Below are positions 11,650 to 25,039 of a DNA stretch of 64,000 nt, piece by piece. The stretch is from Zelopaecilomyces penicillatus (taxonomy: Eukaryota > Ascomycota > Sordariomycetes > Hypocreales > Pseudodiploosporaceae). A program made the translations under genes and the position numbers. Location of the stretch: positions 2,108,001-2,172,000 of the forward strand of contig VCCP01000001.1 in the NCBI GenBank assembly GCA_005765155.1, in the 5' to 3' direction. Position 1 is the stretch's first letter, and each line of letters opens with the position of its first letter. The notes under the pieces are model-generated. The model did no database searches, was not told the origin of the DNA, and saw only the letters and a program-made list of their open reading frames with translations.

Positions 11650-12915
11650 GCCCGGAACCCGGTTTCCAGGTTCCGGCCTTGACAATTGAGCGGACCTATC
11701 CGAGTGAGGCCGCTAGCAATGCTTGTGTCGGACACGTTGCTGCCCATCCATCGGTATCTCTAGATGTGCGAACACATGCTGGCAATGCAGTTGAGCGCGG
11801 GGTTTTGGGGGGGGAAGCTCCACCTTTGGGCTGTGAGACGCGAGTGGCATCGTGGTTGTTGATGTTATTGTTGTCAGTGATAACCTTCAATCTAACTCTA
11901 CATACATATACACAGACCTGCGAATAACTCGGCGGTTGGGCATATCTGCACATATCAGATGGCCAGAATATACGTGTGCGTTGGCCAGCTATACAATCTG
12001 CAACTCTGCAACACCACAGCCAATGCAGAGATGACCAATAATGGCTGCCGCACGCTGCATAGCACATGCCCAACGGAACTAGGGGCTGTTATGTATCAAT
12101 CAGAAGGGACGCTGCTTATCGGAAACAAACTCTTAAGAGGTGGAGCCACCCTCTCCCAACACCCCCCTGGGCGTCTGCTGCTGCCAAAAATGATATGCGT
12201 ACAGTATAACTTCTCACATTGGGCGTTGTCGTGTTATCAACATTCCACTCCGAAGAGCCCGTCAATTATTACTCGGGGTCCGCCAGCAATTGCGCCCGTG
12301 CCCGGGCCGTCCGGATTATCGTTGTCTGTCCACCCTGGTGAAACCCCGAGGGCAGCTCAGGCCACAGAAGGGCATGGTACGGAGAAATCAATGTCAGAAA
12401 ACTTGCCTATTCTAAGGTGGTCGGTGAGGTGCGAGAATGCCCACTTCGCACATGTGCGTCCGATTGTAAGGTAATGCTGCAAGATGTCCTTGTCCTTGTC
12501 TTGTCTGTGACATGGGCTCGTTGCGCAAATAGCTGCAACCGCACGTCAGATTAGCCGCAGGATGGTCGGCAGCGCATCGGGGCAAAGAGCCAGATTCATG
12601 CGGGTATGACTTTGCAGAGCGCTCGCTCAACAGATGGCGACGAAAAGCAATCGGGCTTTGATTCCCTTCCCACCTGTTCGTTGCTCCGGGCTTGTTGGCC
12701 GAGCCGAGAGAACCCAGGTCTGACCCACACCCCTGGCGCCGAGCTTGTTGTCCTTACCATGGTCCCCCGGCTGGCTGCTTTTCTGTGACGATAAATGATA
12801 ATAATAATACAGATGCGACCTTGACTCGGCTTCACCTGACGGCTGCGTGAGTTACAGGTAACGTCCGTATCTACTCTTAATTGCTGTTGTGAATGTTGTC
12901 TGCATGCATGGATGT

Positions 12916-12942
12916 TATGTATGTAGGTATGTATGTATGTAC
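12916..12942 (+). repeat. (GTAT)n imperfect tetranucleotide repeat
   Basis: About six units with one GTAG variant. A purer copy of the same unit recurs at 42571-42596. Confidence 0.8.
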
Positions 12943-13630
12943 GGCGTTGCTGCCCAAGAGGTTACTTCCACAAACAGTGGCTATTTATTATTGTTATTAC
13001 GATGCAAACAATTTGGAATACAGTATTTAACTTTATATGATGATTGGCAGGGCTTCATTTCTACTACATTGAACATGAGATTGGACCGCATGTGCAGCAC
13101 ATACATTCAGAGCCATAATGGTCGGCTCTGACAGCCGGGGCAACAGCCTGTTGTTGCCGCGGCTTCGGCCCCCATTCAAGGCTTCAGAATGAATTGATGA
13201 GAGTAAGAATTTAAAACTGGGCCAGGCGTTGAACCGCACAGACCGACAGCTATCGAAGCTCTTTGCTTCGGTAATCGAGGACATGGGTTGATGGGTTAGC
13301 AGGCGGCGACAAGGGTGAGCTTCAACTGAGTGAGTTCAAGGCAACTTGTATCAATGGAGTCCGAATTAGGGCGAGAGAGGGAGACCGATGCAGCGAGCCG
13401 GTGAGCTGTCCCTCCAACCCTGGTTCACATGCTGCTCCACCCGCCGCTGCACCAGCCACTTTCACATGTCAAAACGAAATCCTGAACCAGAATGACGCAT
13501 CTCCCTCTTGCCTTTTCGCGTTGCCATTGACTAACCAACGGCCTAATTGGCGAATCAATGCAAGCCAACCCTTTTGAAACGAGGGCGGGCAGATGCGGCG
13601 AGGCGTCGTCGTGTGGCAAATGCGCACATG

Positions 13631-13663
13631 GATTGATTGATTGATTGACTGACTGACTGACTG
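13631..13663 (+). repeat. Compound (GATT)n(GACT)n tetranucleotide repeat
   Basis: Four GATT units run directly into four GACT units. This suggests a point change in one unit that later expanded. Confidence 0.9.
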
Positions 13664-16600
13664 CGTGTCTGCCTGCCTTCGTTGGTCCCTGCGTTGCTGC
13701 TTGCTGGGCTGACGAGGGACAGGAACATGCCATAATACACACGTCCACGTCCGTTGGCTATTACGAAGAACTCCGTCCATTGACAAGGCACAAAAAGTCC
13801 GCATATGTCTGAGTTTCTCTTACAAAGGCATTCTCATCTGGCGAGGCAATACTCCATGCACCGTCTAGGGGGGGGCAACATGATGATTCCCTGGCTTGAG
13901 GGAAATACAGGCACAGACCAACATTGACAATATGTTGGAGCACTTCACAAACTTAAAATCACGACATCCGAGGTCCTTTGACTACTAGTAGTAGTTTTCT
14001 CCTGTAATTTCGCACTCTGAGGCGTCATGCTCGGCTCCTGATTGCGGTGGGATGGGGGTGCAGGTAATCGGGCAGTCGGTTTATATTAGATGGAAGCTAC
14101 ATAAAGTCCAGGGAGTTTTACCATTGATCTACCAAAGGGACGCACCAATTGCTCAAAATCTGAGAGCCAATTAGGTCCTACAGTCCCTAGCACAGTATCG
14201 TTTTACTCTTACTTTGCAGAATAGATGCAAAGTAGAACACACAGGTCCTCCTCGCGGGCTTGAGCCTTGGCCAACATTCAACAAAAGATGGAACCTGAGG
14301 AAAACACCCCAAAGCCCGCCGTTGAAGATCACTTGAAGTAAGATACACACAGGTAGTAGATTAGGACCCCTACATTTAAATGCGGCTGATCTTTCTTGGC
14401 CCTGCGGTATGTACATACGTAGGGATTCATCATCCTTTGTGGATGGAGGGCCCACTGAGATTCAGGGGAGGAGCGAGCTTGTATCGATCCGGGCCTTTCG
14501 GCAAGATAAGAAAGAAAAAAAACAGGCGGTTGTCCTTTTTTTTCTGGTTCTATGGGGCTTATCTGGTGCTTCGGGAAAAGAGAAAGCGGATCTGACCCTG
14601 CATGCACTATCACGCCATGGCGTCGTCCCCCCCCCCCCCTTCTATCCAGTTGTTGAGGCTAGGATTGGGGATAGATAGCCCACTCTCTTCTCGCAAATGA
14701 ACTGTGCGTGGGTTGTATTTTAAAATCTTTCCTTTTCTTCTCTTTTCTCACTCCCACGTGTTGATGGGGGAAGGGGAAAGGCTGACATTCGGTTTCCTCT
14801 TCTGGCGATTCCCACAGGATGACGGGTTCTTATCGTCATTCTTTGGCTTGCCCCCCCACTGCGATGTTTTTTTTTTCACGTGGGCATGTCCGAGATGAAA
14901 GGAGGTGTGTTATCAAGCTATATCATAATGAAAAGGATTCGGCAATTTTTTAGCTTGTGATTTGGCAGTTGGGTTCAGGGAGGTATAAGGGGGGAGGCGA
15001 GGCTGTCAAATGAGTAGTCATGATTTGTGATGGCTTCCTCATTGAAGCAGAGAGCATTTTGACGTTATCTAGTCTAATTTCATGTCAGAAAAGAAGGGCT
15101 ATGTTGCATGACCGAGTACTACATGCATCTGTCACATATATCGACAGGCCTCACATAAACATACAATAAACAATGTAATATGGGCGGATATCATCTCTGG
15201 CGTTATGCGGACAACAACAAAACCAACATGGAAGAGATTTAGATAAGGTCATTTCCGTAGATTGTAAACAACAAAGGACCCTGGATTAAAATGCAGGTAA
15301 TCCTATAAAATGCCGTGCATAGTGTTGCACTGCATGTACTTGCATGTCCATCTTCTGACACGGAGCACATCACCCAATATAGAATGCAGCCCTTCATCTC
15401 TCCCCTGCGTTGCACGTCAAAATACACTTTTAAAACACCCAAGGGTAAGATATCCGTGTTCATAAACGGAATATGTATAAAACATGACAACTCGTTGTCG
15501 TTGTACAGCAATATCGTTCTCCGTTTCGACACCGTATTTTCCAACTTTTATTAGCAACAGAAGAAAGGCTTTGTTTAAGTAGAGACTTGTCATTCTGTAA
15601 CTCATTTGGAGGATTGAAACTGCGTGAAATGTTTTCATAGATGTATGACATTGGATGTTTTATGCTTCAATGTGAAAACTCGGTGCGATTTTTGAGACTC
15701 TTGAAACATATGGAATAGACTCACCTCCTAGGCGCGTATCTTACTATTGAGTGATCCAGAAGGTCAGTCTTTGTAGGTCCTTTAACATGCCAGTCATTTT
15801 CAGATACCCAAATTTCCTCACCACCAACGTACAGATGGCTGCGTTATACCACTTCTATATTTTCTAGAAAGTGGTGTGACAGAAACGGTAGAGTCCTGTA
15901 TGATTCTGAGCTGCTCGTGATTGTTGTAGTAGGACAGAATTCCACTATGTGACTGGTATCCAAAGATACATCATGACGAACATCTTTAGAGACTATGAAA
16001 ATGCCACATTGTACCATGAAATAAGCGACGACATAGAACAGACAACAACTGCGTTAAATCGGCATTGCTGTGCAACGCAACAACTAGAATCGCCCAGTTC
16101 TCGAGTTTAGTGAGATAGTTCAATCTGCCTCATGTTTGACCAGCCGTGCTAGCAACTATCAACCATCAGTTAGCCGCTATACTTAATAAGCTCTCAATCC
16201 TCCTACACTTGTCACAGACTCATGTGTCTACTGAAATGGGGATGTGTATTGGTCATATCGCATCAACAGAGTAAAAGGACAATATACAAATCCAAAGGCA
16301 TTCGACCTAGATTCGTTGACTTGTGCTTGTGTATGGAAGCCTTTCAACTATAGCATAATCTGACGACATAAGAGAGTTTGTAATACAGACTTGCCCAGTC
16401 TGAAGTATCTTGTTTTATGCCTTCGAAAGTAGGGGGTCTTATTCCGTCAACGCATTGGATACATGGCGTAGCGTATATCGATTCATTCGCTGGCTTATCA
16501 AAATAACTCGCTCTGGCAAGGCCAGAACATTAGCAATAGGTCCCACAGACAATCATAACGAAGAGGGCAACGCAGAAGAGAACATTATTGCTGCCTTCGC

Positions 16601-19600
16601 GTCAAACTAGCAATAGACATCTAAGCGCATCACATTCATATGGAAGGAGCCTCTATGACCCGTCAGCAGAGAGAGCCAGCCCTAAAACGCAAAATTTGCG
16701 TCAAAGCTGTCATTCACAGACATCCACGGGCATCCCTGGGCAGCTTTATCGGAAACTGGAATGTAAATGTCGTGCAGCAGTTGCGGTGAGACTTGTAATC
16801 ACTCCTTTTCATGCACGAGTTTGAGCTCTCCCTTTGCAACAACGAAACAAAAAGTTGATGAACGTGGTCTATAGGACTAGACTATCTGACTCTCATGCAC
16901 AACACAATAAAACATGACTAAAAAATGAACGCGAGAGACCGGTGAGACTGACAGGTTTGTCGCTTTAGAGGGGGGAAGCTGTTTGGAAAGGATTGAGTTG
17001 GAAAAACAAGGAAGTGTCTCATCTGATTTTTTTTTCACAGTCAAATCGCCTTGTAGGGCAGCGAAAAAGGGTGTCTCAAACCTCTCCAGGACGAAGGTTT
17101 ATGGAAGAGACATTCGTTGTCACAAAAAGAGAACCAGGCATAGAGGTGAAAGGCGAAAAAAGCTCACACGCACGAGAAGACAAGACAGAAAGAAAAGCAA
17201 GATTACGGAGATAACATCTCTCGTATGCATGTGCATATGTCGGTAGTGAGGCAGGGGGGTTGGAGGTGAGGGGGCGGTAGTGAGTGAGTGCGGGAATGGG
17301 AAGACTGATGGGTCCTTTGTTGGTGGTTGGGTTAGATGGCTAGTGGTTTGGCAGATTGGTATGGTTGGACAAGGACGTGGGTGCTGACATAGCCTTGGAC
17401 CGATTCCAGTTATACGAGGCAGCTGACGACGACAGTGATGTTTGAGCTGGCCCAAGCCCTTTGACAGAGAAGTCGATGTTCACTCAATATCCATCCTGCG
17501 ATCAGGAGCAAAACGAGTGCTGATGCTGCGCGATGTGAGACGCGCTCAACTGTGTTCGAGTGCAGGGCAAACCTAGACTCATGCGTCTCAGCTCCCTGCA
17601 TTTGAACAGCATGCATGCCATGTACAGTCCATATTCAGCCCATACCGTGTCCATGGCATCATCCGCCATCGTCGACCATGCAGATGCGAGGGCTCGGACC
17701 TCGCGACGGCATTGGAGGGGCTGTTTTGACCCGACATGGCCGCCCTCTCTCATCAGTCAACCAGTCAGTCAGTCAATCGTCAATTTCGACCCTGCCAACT
17801 GCGTTGTGATTACCTCCCTCCAACTGAACAGCCCTTCTTTCCTCTCGAAGACTAAAGAGGTGCTGCATCCCGGCCTTTGCATCTAGCCGAAGCAGCCCTG
17901 GTACGTAAGAAAGGGCAACTGGTTGAGTCGATCGACGGCCGGCCGGAAGGGGCCGGAGGTTCGGGGATGGGTCGACCACGGCTCCTGGATTGAACTGAGG
18001 AGTGTGATATCGGGCCAACCTACGGGTTATTATGGGTAGCAAGTGCCGAGTATAGGCCATGTTGTAGGGATTCCATGAACTTTTGGACTGCAATTTCGCA
18101 AAAACAGCATTGCAGTTCTTGGCTTGCCGAGTTTCAAAGCTTTATTCGTGACATTGTCATGTGTCAACCCCGCGCTGCAGACAACACTTACTTACCCTAC
18201 ACTATGTCATGGAACGAAGAATGACATGGAATAGGACTACTATCTTTGTAAAGAATTCAAATCAGCTACCCTTGTAAGCTGCTGTAACTACTGTAGCATC
18301 CACATAAATACCTTGACTGATATGGCCTAGCAATATCTATGTAGCGGCTTCTTTCCTAGGTGGGCGGAATCGCGACCAGCATTGTTGCATCGGTGGCGGT
18401 GCGGAAAATGCATATTGTCGCCGCTAAGTGGAAAGGAGGCAAGTCCTCGGACTACTAGCACGAAAAGCAGCAACGAAAAAAACAAAGTTGAAAAAGAAAG
18501 GCGCAGAAGAAGAAAGGAAAACACGCTCTGAGAGAGAGAAACTGCCGAATCATAACGCCGTCAACGCAATCCGGTCGCCACTTGAGCGCGAATAAGACAA
18601 AGAGGTGTCACCAATTGGGAACCATTCGGTACAATGCTTGTGCTGTTCATTACTCGTACTGTAGAGAATGGTACTGACTTTCGTTTGTTACCACGCACCT
18701 TCGTTGATGATTTGATGATTGTTTCCTGGCCTCAAACACAGATGTATAGCCTTCATTTCCACATCACCATCGAGCTTAATGCGATGTTCCCGATTCGTTG
18801 CCCGAGGCGTGCGAGAGAAACAGCAAGAGTCGCAAAGTTATGGATACAGTTTGTTGCAAATACAAAGTGATAATGTAATGGTGGGACACGTCCCGGGGGG
18901 ATGAGGCGGCTTGTTGAGCAGAAATCATAAATGACGAGCGTAACTGGCAAGGTCATGGCGCGCACACCAACTAGTAATTCACCTGAGCACCAACAACGAC
19001 GTACCTTGCATAGCTGCAAGTCTCCACAACGGCTGGCAACTCGACGCCCACACAGCATTGATGGCCCGTTTGCAGCAGACGGTAAATATGCTTCGTTACT
19101 GGATGAGTTTCTGTACATCATATACCCATCATTGATAATTGTTGTTGGCGTCTCAGCTGAGATCAAGATGAGCGACCGGGAGGGAGATCTGGCGCAGTGC
19201 ATATGCTACATGTGCGCCCGTGCCTGGATGCTGCCTGGACGTAGGAACAGACAGCTGCATGCACGACCGTACCTTGGAAGTATCAAGCGCCAAGGCCCCA
19301 TTTGCACGGTAACACTGTAATGCACGATCCAGTGAACAAAGGCCATTTGCATCTGTGAGTTTTGGAGCCGTGAACCGCAACTTTGGGTCCGTCTGTGGGG
19401 CGCGTATGCCCGTCTGTCTGTATACTCCGCACATAACATGAGCCACTCTTGTGAAACGAGACGGGAACGTGACGATTCTGGGCTTAGAGTGTGGTGTACA
19501 TGTACAAAAGACTGCTTTATTGCCTGTGGATAAGCCAATCATCCGGGAGCAAAAGTGAGAACGAAGAGCTCTAGCAGCATCAGCAGCAGCATCAGCATTA

Positions 19601-19765
19601 CGGACATCCATCTTGTGGTAAGACTGGCCACCACCGTCGCACTCTCGCTCGCGCAGGGTTGCGGGAGATGCAGGAGATACAGGAGGTCTGTTCGACGCCA
19701 TGTGTTTCTGGCGGCGACGCCACCTGTCGCCAGGGCTGTTTTTTGGTGCTGATGGGCCCTTGGAA

Positions 19766-19872
19766 TGGGATGGGATGGGATGGGGATGGTGGAAGGGATG
19801 GATGATGAAGAAAGATGATGGGTGGATGATGGTGGGCTTGGTGGAGGCAGCAGCATCATCATCATCATCATC
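19766..19872 (+). repeat. (GGGAT)n and (CAT)n simple repeats
   Basis: A TGGGATGGGATGGGATGGGG tract at 19766-19785 is followed by GATG-rich sequence and a CATCATCATCATCATCATC run ending at 19872. Open frames across it (Met/Asp-rich or poly-Ser) result from the repeat. Confidence 0.85.
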
Positions 19873-22109
19873 CATTGCCATTGCCGCAAAATGTCAGGCT
19901 GGCAGGCTCGCTCCTGCCTCGTTGGCCGTGTTGGTCCGGCACTGACGGCAGCCAGTTCCGGCTGCAGCTCAGCTATCAAAGTCTGTACGGATAGGGATAG
20001 GGGATGGAGGGTTGACTGATTATAAAGGACTTAAGACCACCAAAACTTCACCTGCGCATGCCTGAGTTTGGTTTTGAGCTGACAAGACAAGCACAGTTGG
20101 AGCAATCGCCGATACAACATTCACCAGCTAATACTTAAGGTACGGCTTCACCCCGTTTCATCGCGAACAAGACGAACAGGTCAAGTAGGAGAAAAGCAAC
20201 CAAAATCAATGCGTGGGTTGATGCGTGGGCAATGCGTGGTGCAGGGGCGCGGATGTTTCTGTCCAGGTTCCAGGCACGAACATGTATCTGTACGTAGTAC
20301 GTATATTGCAGGAGGCCCTGTCGTACAAGCTGGCGGAATTATTGGCCGGTTGTACTCCAGTAGTACCTGGAATTGTCAGTAAATGCTCCGTGACCGTGCT
20401 GCGCAAAGGTAATTACCTAGGACTTGGTTTCTGTCTGTGCCTCACGCCTTGATAGGGTTCATGCGCCCCTTGTTGTTGGTTTCTTGGAATTGGCATCCAT
20501 CTGTCCGATGATGGCAATCATCATACGACTGCTGGGATTTCTTTGAATCTTTTGCAACTTTGGTGCTACACTGAATGGCAGGCAGTACCTGAACTGCATA
20601 TCACATACTACTAAACTACTAATTAGGAGGTAGTAAGGCATACCTAAGTCGCACTAACACAGCGTTGTTGGATGCCAAATTCACCATTTCAGACTGTATT
20701 TTCTTTTTCCTCTCCGCTCGCCATGTTCGGTGTGTTGTCTCTCTCCTCTCGCCGTGGAAGAAAAAAAAAAATCCACCTGGACACACATTGCTTCTGCTGA
20801 CAGCTCTCAGTCCAAGCCTATCAACCCATCAACAGCCTTTTTTGCCTCCTGCAATCCCCCAACACCCCGGCCCCTCCAAGAAACAAATTTCCCTCGCTGG
20901 AGCCGGCCCCAGGCGCCGCCAGCCTGCCATTGGTTATAATGAGGGTACAATTTGGGGCTGGGCCAGGGGGGGCCCCTGCGCGTTATTCTGCTCGGCCGCG
21001 TGCAGACACTACGAGGGTCTAACTCATGCTGCTAATGTACGAGTATGACGCCCTGACAAGTTACAACTGCTCTCTGGTTGAGGACCTACAACTAGGAGAA
21101 GCAAAAATGACAAGCTTTCGTTCTCATCAGCACGACGCGGCGCCGCCAGAGCCCAGCCGGACTACCCTCGCAAACGCATCCGCGCCCACTCAAACCCAGA
21201 ACATGCGGTTCCAGGATCCTGAAACTCGGTACAGAACACCGGCACCCACACTGCGCCGTCCAGCAGATCCCCAAGTACCAGGAACCTTTGAAGACTGATG
21301 CAGGTGTCTGTGTGCGGCGCGCTGTGTATGAGGGTATGAGAGCTGTGTGGTGTGAGAGAGAGAGAGTGTGTGGCCTCTGTGTGGCACCTGTGTGGCGGCC
21401 CATGCTCCCTGATGCTCCTGACGCTCCCTCACGCTTCCTAATCGCTCCAAAGACAAAGAAGTAACTTACCTTTTGGCACTATTAGTGCTGGTGGTGCCCC
21501 TGAATGCGCCGAGTACTAATCAGGCTTTGGAGCGATTTTCTCATTCCATGGGCGGTGCAAGTATTGACCTGTAGTACTTCTTGGGCGGCACCTGGAAGCT
21601 TCCCCTGGTTCTCCCCCCATGTTGTTAGCCACTGGCTGCCAAGTCGTTTGTCCAGAGCCGTTGGGGTATTGCAACAGCCCAATACAGCCGTCCTGGGAAC
21701 GTCCTTGGAGGGTAGCTCGGTACGAGCCCGCTGCAACATCGGGCCATTGCAGGGTGTACAGTGGGGTGAAGGCATTTTCATTAGTACAGTACAATGGGTA
21801 GTCCCTGTACTCCGTACAGTAGTAGTCTCTCTGGGTCCCTGTAGGTACAGTGGGTGTAGCTGCACCTTGTAGCGCCATCCCCCATTCGGCCGCCGCCCCC
21901 GTTCCCCATCCTTCCCCCCATCCCCGGCCTCTTCGCAGCACCACAGTCCCCTTTTCTACTTGTGTCTCGCCTCACCTCGTCCCAGTGTTTTCTTCGCTGT
22001 CTTCTATTCTTCGTCGGCACGCCTCGAGGCCATCACCACCTTCGCTTCCATTCTTGGTCCGCTTCAAGGCTCCCTCTGGCGCCATCTCTGCGAGACTGCT
22101 CTTTTTCGA

Positions 22110-22121
22110 ATGGCCCGTTGA
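22110..22121 (+). promoter_or_regulatory. Candidate three-codon upstream ORF (M-A-R-stop) before the DENN gene
   Basis: ATG GCC CGT TGA lies 127 nt upstream of the DENN start, within a pyrimidine-rich leader-like stretch (about 21.95-22.25 kb). It is the only ATG I see in that stretch before the main start. Its +4 base is G. Confidence 0.4.
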
Positions 22122-22247
22122 GCCTTTTGTTCCGTTTTCTTTTGCTCCTCCCTCCGTTTACTCCTGCGAGCACCCAGAGCGCAGTGAAGAAGAGACGCCG
22201 CGTCGATTCACAAACGGAAAACGAGAAAATCACGGCCAACCTTCACC

Positions 22248-25039
22248 ATGCCTCCCTCTCTCAACACCCATTCTTCCTTTACCCGCCCTCGGACTGGCGA
22301 TCGTGATGGCCGGCCCAGCACTCGCGATCAGGGCGGTCCCGATAACATGATTATCCCCAGCCGCACCTCGTCGCTACACTCTCGCATCACCCAGCCTATC
22401 CCGTCGACCCTCAACGCCAAACCTCAGATGCGAACCCCCAAGACTCTTACCCATGCCTACATGGTGTGCGGTGTTGGCCGCGAGCCGTCTCAATGGGTCA
22501 AGGCCCCATCTCCCGCCCAGGGCAAGATTGGTCACATGAAGGGTGCCGTTGGCCAGTTTTGGCTCCCAGAGATTCTGGGCAGCAGCCCTAGACTTGAGCA
22601 AGATAACGAGATTGCTCGGGCTCTTCATTCTGCTATGCGGGTTCGTACATCATCAACCTTTAGGAGACCCCTCAACGCGTCGTGACCGTACTCGTGCTGG
22701 TGTTGGCTAACCAAGAAAAAACTACACAGGCCTGCTTTCCCCACGATGTAGAGATTTGCACTGGCAGAAATCAACCTCACTGCGTTCATCATGCGTTTGT
22801 TCTTCAGCAAGATTCTTCCCATACCCTCTACGGTATTTGCCTGCGTGTCTGGTCGCGGGCCGACGAGAAAAGAGCCGAGACCATCCGTGACTTGAGGAAG
22901 AGGACCGAATCTGACTTCTATGATAACCCCGAGGAGACATACTGGATCCCTTACTGCCTATCTTTTCTTTCCCGTTATCCCCTCTACAACCTTCTCGGAG
23001 ACTACCTAAGAGGCATGTGGATTCACTGGAACAAGGCCACCAATTTGTTCCACGCTGAAGAGGTTTCGCGTATCCTCAGTTTCCCAGCTCCCCGACTCAA
23101 TGATCTGGTTCGCATTGACATGAAAGACTACGCCCTTTGCTACCAGTTCCCCTCTTCTCCCACAGGATTTCAAAACTTTGCCATGTGGCCTCTCTTCACC
23201 TGCCTGTCTATTCCCAACATTGTTGGTGTGATTGAAGCTGCTATTTCTCCCACTCGCCGCATTATCTTTGTCAGCCATTACCCTGCCATGCTTACCATTG
23301 CCGCAGAAACTGTTCGATACTGCGTGCGAGTGTACGAGTGGAGTGGTCTGTATGTGCCCGTTGTTCATGCCCGTCATGCCCAGGAACTTGTTCAGGAGCC
23401 CGGTCCCTACATTCTCGGAATTACAGCCGAATGCCGGTCTCTTTTTACTGCCCCCACGGATGCTTTGGTCATTGACCTTGATCGCAACTTTGTTCTCACC
23501 TCTAGCCCTCCAACTGCGTTGAGTCCTGGACAGCGGAATAAGTTTGTCACCCGCCTGACCCAGGCTCTAAATGGTGACGTGACCCCGTCTGGTGTTCCAC
23601 AGCATCTCCGTTCCGCATATGGTGGTGGCAAGCTTGTTCCTGCGGGTCAGATTATTGTTATGCGTGGCGAGGTTGAGTCTATTCAAGATCCCGAATGGTG
23701 GAACCAGGATTCTATTATGGCAGTCATGGACCACGTTTGCGAGAAAATGGGTCGCAACACTGGTATCAAGGCCGTTTTTGGAGGCACTGTCAAGAAGCCT
23801 CTTATGACCAAGGTGTCGATGCGTCATCTCAACGAAATTGTGCGGGAGCGTAATCAATATTCTCGAGACGCCATGGAGGCCTGGCAGGATTTCATCAACC
23901 TCAAGGGCCGCATGGATACTGAACTTAGCAAGGTGACCAAGAGGAACAACTATCTTGTGGAAGAGCTTGAGAGTTGGAAACAGCAGTTTCTCAAATTCCA
24001 GGCCTTTGCCGAGCAGCTCACTAAGGAGACACAGGATCTTAAGATCAAAATTGAGAACCACAAGAGAGAGAATCGCCGCCTTGCTGGCCTCATTGACCAG
24101 CACAAGGATGACAACTCTCGTCTGTCAGCCCGTCTTGCCGGTACTGAAAAGCAGCGCGATGATGCTCTTGAGGCCTTGGTCCTGCAGCAGGAGATTGCTG
24201 AGGAACTTGAGCGCGAACGCAAGAAAAACAAGAAGGAGCTCGCTCAGCTTCAGCACACAAACTCCACAATCCTCCGGCAGCGTGATGAAGCTCGCCGTGT
24301 CGTCCTACATTTGCGCAGCCTAATCGGCGGCCAGAGCCACCACATGGAGCACCTTATCCAATCGCTCACCAAGCCTGAGGATCTTGTGCAGGAGATTGAA
24401 GAGGCCTTTGAGGAGGAGGAGGCTATTGCTGCGGCGGCTGCAGAGAATGCTGGCCAGTCCCTAAAGCCAGTTTCTCCCTCTCTCAGCGCCAAGCGGATGT
24501 CGGCGTCCAGCTTTGCAGATATTGCAGACCGTCATCTCAAGGATAAGACGGACGCTATTGCTCACATTGTTCGCAACATTGCCGATCAGTGCCAGGCCGC
24601 TGTTGATGGCCTGATGCTAGCTCAAGATGCCGAGTCACGAGCGAGCACACGAGCAAGCCGACGTCTTAGCAGCATGTCCACTGCCCAAAGTGAGAGCGGT
24701 GATGACGGCCACTCTACTGCCTCGGAGACCGGTGATGCCAGTCGACTCCAGCCTATGTCAGGGAGACCCTCCAGCATTCCCCCCACTCCAGATCTTATTC
24801 CCAACCGAAGCAGCACAGCAATGTCGTTTGCCTCAACGGCAACTACTCCTGAGCGATCAAGCTTACAATACACGATTCGTGATGACATCCCCACCAAGAT
24901 CATGGAAGATGATGAGGAAGACTATGGGGAGACACGAAGCGAGGCTGGTGTTCTTACCAATATGATCTCAAAGCAGGCTGGGTCTCTGCTCCACAGACCT
25001 TCAGGGGCGCGAATCAGCGCTCTTGGCGGTTCACGATGA
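22248..25039 (+). CDS. DENN-domain protein (candidate Rab GTPase exchange factor)
   Basis: Two exons, 22248-22640 and 22730-25039, encode 900 residues. The 89-nt intron has a less usual donor, GTTCGT, with branch GGCTAACC and acceptor ACAG. It joins SAMR to ACFPHDVEI in phase 0. The upstream DENN part begins near AYMVCGVGREPS (about residue 68). The core DENN segment (about 290-410) shows the pattern YVPVVHA-PGPYILGI and then VIDLD. A long coiled coil covers about 515-680. The tail is Ser/Thr-rich (about 735-830) with an acidic patch, DDEEDYGE, near 855. DENN proteins activate Rab GTPases by GDP-GTP exchange, so a role in membrane traffic is likely, but the target Rab cannot be inferred. The start has a CACCATG context. 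Confidence 0.93.

Larger units (their letters stand above)
10586..22109. other. Long gene-poor region (11.5 kb)
   Basis: No frame here can be supported as a gene on either strand. The longest open frames (for example 11053-11682 and 19153-19881) are low-complexity and lack domain motifs or plausible splice chains. The content is simple repeats at 11533-11560, 11622-11649, 12916-12942, 13631-13663 and 19766-19872, and a G/C-rich promoter-like part next to the perilipin gene. A stretch at about 15.0-16.9 kb looks AT-richer by eye. The last 1-2 kb is probably promoter and leader of the DENN gene. Confidence 0.5.

Noticed and set aside
11053..11682. 209-codon plus-strand frame
   Set aside because: Its composition follows the TGCCTC and AC repeats. 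It has no domain and ends inside the microsatellites.
15721..16053. Minus-strand frame open for about 110 codons with a single stop (at 15846-15844), followed by a GTGAGT
   Set aside because: It resembles a decayed exon, but about one such stretch is expected in this much noncoding DNA. The two halves match no family I know, and no partner exon is visible.
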